From: Marinirhabdus sp050859505
GTDB taxonomy: Bacteria > Bacteroidota > Bacteroidia > Flavobacteriales > Flavobacteriaceae
Reading direction: 5' to 3'
NCBI RefSeq assembly: GCF_050859505.1
Contig: NZ_CP193934.1
Location: forward strand, 2,108,001-2,172,000
DNA length: 64,000 nt
Positions within the stretch are counted from its first letter, which is position 1. Each line of letters begins with the position of its first letter. The position numbers and the translations under genes were made by a program. A model generated the notes under the pieces. That model ran no database searches. It had not been told where the DNA came from and saw nothing but the letters and a program-made list of their open reading frames with translations. Below are positions 1-12,000 of this stretch, piece after piece.

Positions 1-2
1 CT

Positions 3-3000
3 TTGTTTCCAGAAAGGATGGGATTAAATAAATGGCTAACATTAGTGGTCTTTTTATTCGCCATCACATCAATATTTGGACGTCCTGTTCCAAAGGATTC
101 TAGTTTTTCTGATATCTATTCAGAAAACATATCGTACTTATCGTATGCAAATGTTTCGATTTTTACGGAAGATAGTGCTATTAATTCGGCGAACGCTGTA
201 GATGTCTTAACAGAGACGGGTTGGTTCTTCGAATGTGGTGATGATAAAAGAGTAGACGAATACGGTTTCAATGCAAATGGAAATACAACCACTTCTAGTG
301 GAACGTTGCCAGATGCATCAAGCATATTTAAGTATGCTGTTGAAGTTGTATATAAAGGTGGAAACCCTGGGTCTTCAATCACCATTAAAGATTCTTCAAA
401 TAATTCTCATACATTACAACGCTCTGTACCTTTTGGAAGTAGCAGTAATATTTGGGTGTACCGTGGTGTAATTAATGGAAGTACAAGCTCGGTAACCTAT
501 ACCAATAGTAACGCAACTACCAAACTGCAATCTATGGTAGTGTATGCGTTCAGAAATATTGCCGGTGCTTCAGGAAGCTCGGGTGTTTTTACAAACCGTA
601 GTGGTTATAATGATATTCAAACCATTACCATACAGGTTCCTAGTCATCCAGTTCCAAGAGATTTAGTTATTGAAACTCCAATTTCTGAAATGACCACAGA
701 CAATAGATATCTATTGTTAAAGGCTTCTGCTGAAATTAATCCTGGTGTTTTTACCACAGACCAAATCTTTTTATACGGACCAGATGCCAGCCTTCCAGAA
801 GGTTCTTGTTGTTTAACTATTCCCGTACTTGTTTTAAACGATGTGCCTGGAGATGTTACTGAAGTTGTTGTAACAATTGATACAAGACATAATCAAAACG
901 GACAGAATGTAAATGGTCAATCTTGGGTTATCGCTGCAGGTGTAAATGTGGATGCCATGTGTGCAAATAATCCAGACATCGCCTTGATAAAGACGGGTGT
1001 TTTTGATGATAATAATGGAGATGGAGTAGCGCAACAAGGTGAAACCGTTACCTATAGTTTTACCGTTACCAATACGGGAGAAACAGATTTAAACGATATT
1101 GTAGTAAACGATCCTTTAGTTACCGTTAATGGATCTTTGGCTTTTTTAGCTCCCGGACAATCCAATAGTACAGCATTTACAGCTACCTACACTATTACTC
1201 AAAGCGATGTTTTAGCAGGATTTGTTGAAAATCAAGCCTTCGTAAGCGGTTGCTACGAGTCTATGCCAGTAGATCCAGATGGAAACTGTAGTGGGAAAGT
1301 AACTTCATTAGTATTAGAATATCAAGGAAACGTTATTGACGGAACTATTAAAGTTGTTCAGCACGATGGTCAAGTAGTATTTGAAGATGTTGTCCAGCCA
1401 GGAGAGCGTTTCGAATTTTTTGGACAGGATCCGCCACAAAATACATTAGGACCAAAAGTTAATCTTTACATCAACAATACCTTTGTTCAAGAAATTCATA
1501 CAAGTTGTTCTATTCCAATCGGACCCGGATCTGTATTCGGAGATTTCGAGGTTATAAGTGGAACAAGCAGAAACAACGGACCTTTAGTGCCTGTTGCCGG
1601 AGACGGTTGTGTTGCAGATGCAACAGACCTTTCCGACGATAACAGTAACGATCAAGACGATCCTACCGTAGTGCCGCTTCCTGGGCCACAACCATTACCT
1701 AGAGACTGTAATTGCTCTTTGCTTTATAAAAGCTCTAGTTTTACCAATCCACAATTAATTGCAGGAACTGCAAAACAAGAAGGTGCTGTTTATAGATTCG
1801 CAAATGTATTTCCTAACAATCCACACGGAACTACATTAGATGCACTTGTTAGAATTGAAGACTTCGCAGGAGGCGCTTCTCTCTTAGATATTGATGTGAC
1901 AACTTCTGGCTTGCCAGAATATTTCCAGCCTAGAATTAACAGTACCAATTCGCTTGATCAAAGTGTATTGTTTAGTATCACTTTTGTAACATCTGGCGGT
2001 AACTACGGAAATGAAGTAGATATTTCTTTTTATGCAACTCCGTTAGATATTGATGGTGATAGCCAAATAACTCGTGAATATGCAGAATTATCTTTACCAG
2101 ATGCCTATTATGTAAATACAAATACCTTATTAAATGTAAACCACAACGCAACAACAGTTCGTGGTACTGCAAATAGCGTTACTACAGCCCCCGGTGGTGA
2201 CGTTTCATTAGATCCTAGATTTACATTCAGTTCTTTTTATGAAACGGAGTCTTCACTTTTTTACCGTATAGGTAAATTAGATGGTAATGATGATCGCTAC
2301 TACTCTTTAAATATGAGTTGTGCAGAATTTAATAAGCCAGATACTGTAATTCTTACCTACCCTGTTATTTGTGGTACTGTTAGTGATGAAAGTGGAAATC
2401 CACTGGAAAACGTAGAGATTGATGTTACTGGTAGTGACGGAAGCTCTCAAACAGTTTTTACAGATGCTAATGGTGATTATAAAGCTGTAGCTGAAATCCC
2501 TGAAAACTCGGTGGATGTAACCTATCAAATTGTTGAAAACGACCTACCGGGATATGTTTCAATTTCTGATGTTGACGGCGCAAACGACAATTTAATTACA
2601 AGAATAATAAATGTTGAGTCTTCTTGCGGAAATGATTTCGTAGATGGATTTGAAGTTATACTAGAACTTGTAACCAAAACAGATATACTTTGTAACGGAG
2701 ATAATACAGGATCTATTACTGTAACCACTACCGGTGGCGTACCTCCCTATATGTATACCTTAAATGGTGGAGCTCCACAGGGGTCGCCTACCTTCAACAA
2801 TTTAGTTGCAGGAAACTACAACATTGTAGTGACTGATTCTCTTGGGAATACAGATTCACTTTTGGTGAATTTAACCCAACCAGAACCTATCAATATTGAA
2901 TTAACCAAAACAAATGCTACAGCCACTTCATTGTGTACAAATGGTACTGCAACGGCAACCGTAACGGGTGGAGTTGGACCTTATTCTTACCAATGGGACG

Positions 3001-6000
3001 ATCCAAACAATCAAACAACTGCCACAGCTACTGGTTTGTCTGCAAGTATCTTGGGTGGAACAACCTATACAGTAGTCGTTACAGATGAGAATGGTTGTGT
3101 TGATGAACAAAGCATTATTATTACCTGTGTTCAAAATTGTGACGCCGTAATTAGTGTTGATGACGTAACTAATGTTTTGTGTAAAGATGACAATACAGGT
3201 GATGCTACGGTTTCTGCTAGTTCAGCAGCCAATCCGGGAGCAACTTTTACCTTCACATGGAATACCACGCCACCACAAATTAATGCTGGAGTTACTAGTA
3301 GTACTATTTCAAATCAATTGGCAGGAGTTTACACCGTAAGTGTTACTATAGACGGAACCTTATGTCAGCCTGTTGAAGAAAGTATCACTATTACACAGCC
3401 TTCAACCGCAGTAGCTGTTACTGCCACAGCAACAGACGAAACTGGCCCTACAACAAATGATGGTACAGCCACGGCAAATCCATCTGGAGGAATCCCGCCT
3501 TATACTTATTTATGGAGTCCAGGAGGAGAAACAACACAAACTATTACTGGTTTAAGTGATGGCGTTTATACAGTAACTGTTACAGATGCGAACGGTTGTC
3601 AGGCAACAACGCAAGTGACCGTAAATGATGGAGATTGTAACAATTTATCGGTAACTGCTTCAAGTACGCCAGTATCTTGTAATGATGGTAATGATGGGAC
3701 AGCAACTGCAAATCCAACAGGTGGTCTAGGTAATTTCACCTATATGTGGAGTCCTGGTGGACAAACTACTCAGACAATTTCAGGATTAACAGCAGGTGTT
3801 TACACAGTGACTGTAACAGATACAGATACCCTATGTACAGCAACAAGCTCTACTACTGTAAATCAGCCTACCCAACTTACATCTGGAATAGCAGTAACAA
3901 ATGTTGCTTGTTTCGGAGAAAGCACAGGGTCATTAGACTTAACAGTAAGTGGAGGAACTCCGGGGTATACGTATTTATGGAGTCCTGGTGGACAAACCAC
4001 ACAAGATATTTCTAACCTTACTGCGGGTGTGTACTCTGTACAAGTTACAGACGCTAACGGTTGTATTTTAAATGATTCAGCAACGGTAGGAGAACCTGCA
4101 ACAGCTCTTGATCTTGCTATTACTTCGCAAACAGACAACCTTTGTACAACTACACTTGGATCTGTAACTGTTGAAGCTTCAGGCGGAACCGCACCTTATA
4201 ATTATACCATAAATGGTGGTGCACCTCAAGCGTCAGGTACCTTTAATAACTTAACAGCAGGTACGTATACTGTTGCCGTTGTAGATGGTAATGTTTGTAC
4301 CGATACCGTAGAAGTAACCATACTTGAAAACTGTACCATCGCAGTAAACGATTTCCGCGATACCGTTGTGAATGTTCCAATTACCGGAAATGTACTTATT
4401 AACGATGAAGATTTAGAAGGAGACGATCAGGTAGTAACTACGCTTACGGTTACTTCAGACCAGGGAGTTGTTGTAAACATAGCACCTGACGGAACTTTTA
4501 CCTATAACCCGCCAACAGATTATGTTGGAGGAGACTTCTTTATGTATTCAATTGAAGATAATGGAAACCCACAGGCTACAGATTCTGCTACGGTATTCAT
4601 TAGAATCAACCCATTAGGACAAAACAATACCATTGCCAATGCCGATGCTGTATTTACTGAAGTAAATGTTGCTATCCCTGGGAATGTATTAACGAACGAC
4701 GTAGATCTTGAAGGAGATACCCAGACTGTAACCAACCCGGGAACCTATACGTTACCAGGAGGAGTTCTGGTATTGAATGCTGACGGAACCTTTATATATA
4801 CGCCAAACCCTGGCTTTACAGGAACCGATACCTTCACCTATGATATTATAGATGATAATGTAAATCCAGCAACCGATAGTGCTGTCCTTACTATTACAGT
4901 GGTAGGTGATCCGGCAACGAATTATACTTTTGCTGTGGATGATGGCTACGGTGGAAACCAAGGCGCTACGATTACAGGAAATGTACTAGACAACGATTTT
5001 GATCCGGAAGGAGACGATCAGTTTGTAGATATCGCTATTAGTCCATCAAACGGACCAGCGTTTGGTACCGTTACCTTGAATGCAGACGGAACCTTTACGT
5101 ATGTTCCTAATGATCCTGCTTTCTTCGGAAACGATAGTTTTGTGTATTCTATCTTCGATAATGGTTCACCAGTAGCAACAGATTCTGCAACGGTGAGTAT
5201 TCTTATTGCAGGACAGAACACAACTATTGCAGTAAACGATTTCCGCGATACCGTTGTGAATGTTCCAATTACAGGAAATGTACTTATTAACGATGAAGAT
5301 TTAGAAGGAGACGATCAGGTAGTAACTACGCTTACCGTTACTTCAGACCAGGGAGTTGTTGTAAACATAGCACCTGACGGAACTTTTACCTATAACCCGC
5401 CAACAGATTATGTTGGAGGAGACTTCTTTATGTATTCAATTGAAGATAATGGAAACCCACAGGCTACAGATTCTGCTACGGTATTCATTAGAATCAACCC
5501 ATTAGGACAAAACAATACCATTGCCAATGCCGATGCTGTATTTACTGAAGTAAATGTTGCTATCCCTGGGAATGTATTAACGAACGACGTAGATCTTGAA
5601 GGAGATACCCAGACTGTAACCAACCCGGGAACCTATACGTTACCAGGAGGAGTTCTGGTATTGAATGCTGACGGAACCTTTATATATACGCCAAACCCTG
5701 GCTTTACAGGAACCGATACCTTCACCTATGATATTATAGATGATAATGTAAATCCAGCAACCGATAGTGCTGTCCTTACTATTACAGTGGTAGGTGATCC
5801 GGCAACGAATTATACTTTTGCTGTGGATGATGGCTACGGTGGAAACCAAGGCGCTACGATTACAGGAAATGTACTAGACAACGATTTTGATCCGGAAGGA
5901 GACGATCAGTTTGTAGATATCGCTATTAGTCCATCAAACGGACCAGCGTTTGGTACCGTTACCTTGAATGCAGACGGAACCTTTACGTATGTTCCTAATG

Positions 6001-9000
6001 ATCCTGCTTTCTTCGGAAACGATAGTTTTGTGTATTCTATCTTCGATAATGGTTCACCAGTAGCAACAGATTCTGCAACGGTGAGTATTCTTATTGCAGG
6101 ACAGAACACAACTATTGCAGTAAACGATTTCCGCGATACCGTTGTGAATGTTCCAATTACAGGAAATGTACTTATTAACGATGAAGATTTAGAAGGAGAC
6201 GATCAGGTAGTAACTACGCTTACCGTTACTTCAGACCAGGGAGTTGTTGTAAACATAGCACCTGACGGAACTTTTACCTATAACCCGCCAACAGATTATG
6301 TTGGAGGAGACTTCTTTATGTATTCAATTGAAGATAATGGAAACCCACAGGCTACAGATTCTGCTACGGTATTCATTAGAATCAACCCATTAGGACAAAA
6401 CAATACCATTGCCAATGCCGATGCTGTATTTACTGAAGTAAATGTTGCTATCCCTGGGAATGTATTAACGAACGACGTAGATCTTGAAGGAGATACCCAG
6501 ACTGTAACCAACCCGGGAACCTATACGTTACCAGGAGGAGTTCTGGTATTGAATGCTGACGGAACCTTTATATATACGCCAAACCCTGGCTTTACAGGAA
6601 CCGATACCTTCACCTATGATATTATAGATGATAATGTAAATCCAGCAACCGATAGTGCTGTCCTTACTATTACAGTGGTAGGTGATCCGGCAACGAATTA
6701 TACTTTTGCTGTGGATGATGGCTACGGTGGAAACCAAGGCGCTACGATTACAGGAAATGTACTAGACAACGATTTTGATCCGGAAGGAGACGATCAGTTT
6801 GTAGATATCGCTATTAGTCCATCAAACGGACCAGCGTTTGGTACCGTTACCTTGAATGCAGACGGAACCTTTACGTATGTTCCTAATGATCCTGCTTTCT
6901 TCGGAAACGATAGTTTTGTGTATTCTATCTTCGATAATGGTTCGCCAGTAGCAACAGATTCTGCTACGGTGAGTATTCTTATTGCAGGACAGAATTTAAT
7001 CCTAGCAATAGACGATATTAACGATACGTTTGTAAACCTTCCAGTAAGTGGAAGCGTAGCAACCAACGATATTAATACAGATGGACCAATAGGTACTGAA
7101 GTGTTTACACTGGTAACAGGTCCTACCAATGGAACGTTAACTTTTAACCCTGACGGAACCTATACCTATAACCCAACCATGGATTTTGTAGGAGAAGATA
7201 CGTTTGTGTATCAGATATGTGATGGTGGAAATCCAGTCGCTTGTGATACAGCAACGGTGTATATTGAAGTACAACCTTTAGGAAGTTCAGGAAATGAGCC
7301 GCCAATTGCGAATACCGATACGAATAGCACTCAGGTAAACACACCCGTAGATGGAAACGTATTGCCAAACGATTACGATCCGGATAACGATCCAATCGTA
7401 GTGACAGGAAACACAGACCCTGCCAATGGTGATGTTACAGTAAATCCTGATGGAAGCTATACGTATACACCAGATCAAGGATTTACAGGCGAAGATACCT
7501 TCACCTATACTATCTGTGATAACGGAAACCCTGCACTTTGTGATACAGCTACGGTAACGATACAAGTATTAGGAAGTCCAGACAATATCACTACTGCGGT
7601 AGACGATGCCTACTACGGTTTCCCAGATACAGATATTACAGGAAACGTATTGGATAACGATACCGATCCAGAAAATGATACCCAAACGGTAGATGTTTCA
7701 GTAAGCCCATCAAACGGACCATCAAATGGAACCGTAGTGTTGAATGCAGACGGAACGTTCACCTATACACCTACTACAGGATTTACAGGAACCGACAGTT
7801 TTGTCTATGAGATTTTTGACGATAACGCAACTGTAGCAAGAGATATAGCAACCGTTTATATTTCTATTGCAAATGCGGCAAACGAGATCTTAGCGATAGA
7901 CGATTTCAATGATACGTTTGTAAACCTTCCAGTAACTGGAGACGTAGGGACAAATGATATTAATACAGACGGTCCAGCAGGCACTGAAATATTTACACTA
8001 GTAACAGGTCCTACCAATGGAACATTAACTTTCAATCCTGACGGAACCTATACCTATAACCCAACCATGGATTTTGTAGGGGAAGATTCGTTTGTATACC
8101 AAGTGTGTGATGGTGGAAGCCCAATAGCTTGTGATACAGCAACGGTGTATATTGAAGTACAACCTTTAGGTAGCCCAGGAAATGAGCCGCCAGTTGCGAA
8201 TGCCGATACGAATAGCACTCAGGTAAACACACCCGTAGACGGAAACGTATTGCCAAACGATTACGATCCAGACAACGATCCAATCGTAGTGACAGGAAAC
8301 ACAGACCCTGCCAATGGTGATGTTACAGTAAATCCTGATGGAAGCTATACGTATACACCAGATCAAGGATTTACAGGCGAAGATACCTTCACCTATACTA
8401 TCTGTGATAACGGAAACCCTGCACTTTGTGATACAGCTACGGTAACGATACAAGTATTAGGAAGTCCAGATAACATCACTACAGCGGTAGACGATGCTTA
8501 CTATGGTTTCCCAGATACAGATATTACAGGAAACGTATTGGATAACGATACCGATCCAGAAAATGATACTCAGACGGTAGATGTTTCAGTAAGCCCATCA
8601 AACGGTCCATCAAATGGAACGGTAGTATTGAATGCAGACGGAACGTTCACCTATACACCTACTACAGGATTTACAGGAAGCGACAGTTTTGTCTATGAGA
8701 TTTTTGACGATAACGCAACTGTAGCAAGAGATATAGCAACCGTTTATATTTCTATTGCAGCGCCAGGAAACGAGATCTTAGCAGTGGACGATATTAACGA
8801 TACGTTTGTAAACCTTCCAGTAAGTGGAAGCGTAGCAACCAATGATGAAAACTACGACGGTCCAGCAGGTACTGAAGTATTTACTCTAGTAAGTGGCCCA
8901 ACAGCAGGAGGTACATTAACCTTTAATGCAGATGGAACGTATGATTATATTCCGGCTAACGATTATGTAGGGGATGATACTTTTGTATATCAAATATGTG

Positions 9001-12000
9001 ATGGTGGAAATCCAATTGCTTGTGATACGGCAACAGTTACTATTACCGTTGTAGATAATCCAATCATTGGAAACGATCCACCAGTAGCCATCAACGATGT
9101 GAATATTACTGAAGTTGGTGTTCCAGTAGATGGAAATGTATTGGTAAACGATTTCGATCCAGATCTTGGTGATATTATTTCAGTGACGGTAAATACAAAT
9201 CCATCAAATGGAACTGTAACCGTAGCTCCAAACGGAGATTATACTTACACACCTAACGGAACATTTGAAGGAGTTGATACTTTTGAATATACTATCTGTG
9301 ACGATGCAAACCCATCACTTTGTGATACAGCAATCGTAACCATTTATGTAATTGGTAATCCAGGAAATATAACGGTAGCAAATGACGACGCCTATTATGG
9401 AGAAGTAAATACAGGTGTTACCGGAAACGTATTGGACAACGATAGCGATCCTGAAGGTAATGACCAAACACTAAATGTTGGAACTACTCCTGTTTCAGGA
9501 CCCTCTAATGGTACTGTAGTAGTAAATGCCGATGGTTCATTTATATACACACCGGGAGCAGACTTCACAGGAAATGATCAATTTGTCTATGAAATTTTCG
9601 ATAACGGAAGCCCAGTTGCAACAGATCAGGCAACAGTATATATTTTGATAGCGCAAACACCAGCTCCAGCCATTGCGATTGTAAAATCCGGATTGTTTAT
9701 AGATGGAGACAATGATGCTTGTGCAGATGAAGATGAGATTATCCGTTATACATTCGAAGTGACTAACCAAGGTAATGTGCCATTAGGTAGTATTTTGGTT
9801 ACAGATCCATTATTGGAAGCACCAAATCCTTTAGTAGCCATAACATTTGTTGGTGGTGATACCAATGGAAATGATATGCTAGATCTTGATGAAACTTGGA
9901 CGTATACAGCAGATTACGCATTAACGCAAGAAGATATTGATTTAGGAACTGTAACAAATCAAGCTACGGCTACAGGTACTGATGAAGATGGAACCATAGT
10001 TAGTGATCTTTCCGATGAAGTTTCTGTAACGGATAATAATCCAACGGTAACTCCAGTATGTCAATCACCAGTAATTGCGATTCTGAAAACAGGCGTGTTT
10101 ATGGATGGCGATGGTGACCAATGTGCAGATCCGGGAGAGTCTATAGACTACACATTTACCGTAACAAACGAAGGAAACGTAAGCTTGTCTACCATAACAG
10201 TAACCGATCCATTATTAGAAGCACCAAATCCAGTAGTAGCCATTGTGTTCGCTGGCGGTGATACCGATGGTGATCTGGAACTGGATGTAGACGAAACCTG
10301 GACCTATACTGCCAGTTACGCTATCACACAAGCTGATATTGATACGGGAAGTGTAACCAACCAGGCAACAGCTACCGGTACTGCACCAGATAGCACAGTA
10401 GTAACCGATCTTTCCGATGAAGTTTCTGTAACGGATAATAATCCAACGGTAACTCCAATATGTCAGAGCCCAGTGATAGCAATTCTGAAAACAGGCGTAT
10501 TTATGGATGGCGATGGTGACCAATGTGCAGATCCGGGAGAGTCCATAGACTACACATTTACCGTAACAAACGAAGGAAACGTAAGCTTGTCTACCATAAC
10601 AGTAACCGATCCATTATTAGAAGCACCAAATCCAGTAGTAGCCATTGTGTTCGCTGGCGGTGATGCCGATGGTGATCTGGAACTGGATGTAGACGAAACC
10701 TGGACCTATACTGCCAGCTACGCTATCACACAAGCTGATATCGATACGGGAAGTGTAACCAACCAGGCAACAGCTACCGGTACTGCACCAGATACCACAG
10801 TAGTAACCGACCTTTCAGATGAAGTTTCTGTAACTGGTAACGACCCAACCATTACACCGTTATGTCAAGCTGGTGCAATTGCCATAGTGAAGACAGGTAT
10901 TATAGTTGATGGTGGTGGATGTCCGGAAGATGGAGATATTATTACCTATACATTTATGGTGACGAATCAAGGAAACGTAACAATAGACAATGTGGTAGTG
11001 ACCGATCCATTATTGGAAGCACCAAACCCAATAGTAGCCATAGTGTTCGTTGGAGGTGATACCGATGGTGATTTAGAACTAGACTCAAATGAAACTTGGG
11101 AATACACCGCAGATTATGTGATTACACAAGCTAATGTAGATGCTGGTGAGGTAGTTAACCAAGCAACGGCGGAAGGTACACTTCCATCAAATGCAGTGGT
11201 AACCGATCTTTCACATCCAGTTGATGTTACTCTGGATGAACCAACAGTTATTACTATCTGTCAAACTCCTGTGATTGCATTGATCAAAACAGGTGTGTTT
11301 AATGACTTGAATGGTGATGGTTGTGCAAGTCCTAAAGAAACAATTACCTATAGTTTTGAGGTATTCAACTTAGGAAATGTAACCTTGTTCAACGTAGATA
11401 TTGAAGATGATTTAGTAAATGTGTTAGGAGGGCCTATAACGCTTGCCCCTAATACTACAGACGCTACTTCATTCTCTGCGACGTACTCCATAACACAAGC
11501 AGATATTAACGCTGGATTTGTGGAGAACCAAGCCATAGTTACTGGTACTTCACAATTAGGTGATGTGGTTATGGACGATTCGGATGACGATAGTGAGTTT
11601 GATGGTGATCCTACGATAACAACACTTTGTCAAGGTGCTGCTATCGCGATTATCAAAACAGCAGAAGCTGTAGATCAAAATGGCGATGGTTGTATTGACT
11701 TAGGAGAGTCTATATTGTATGAATTTATTGTAAAGAACACAGGAAATGTAGTGTTGACCAATGTACTAGTAACCGATCCATTGGTTGCTGTTACTGGAGG
11801 TCCAATTACATTAAACCCTAATGATTCAGATTCTGATACTTTTAGAGCCGAATATTTTGTAACTCAAGAAGATGTAAATGCAGGTATCGTACTAAATCAA
11901 GCTATCGCTGAAGGTACCACACCAACAGGCACTATTGTATCCGACTTCTCAGATAATGATAGCTTTATTCAGGATGAGCCTACAGAGATAGGATTATGTC

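Noticed and set aside
4520..8453. Antisense frames repeated every 888 bp across the adhesin (e.g. 4520-4735, 5408-5623, 6296-6511)
   Set aside because: They mirror the coding repeats on the other strand, have unlikely composition and follow the adhesin codon pattern.
4341..10871. CRISPR array
   Set aside because: Repeat units are 402 and 888 bp, fully coding, and have no spacer structure; no cas genes.
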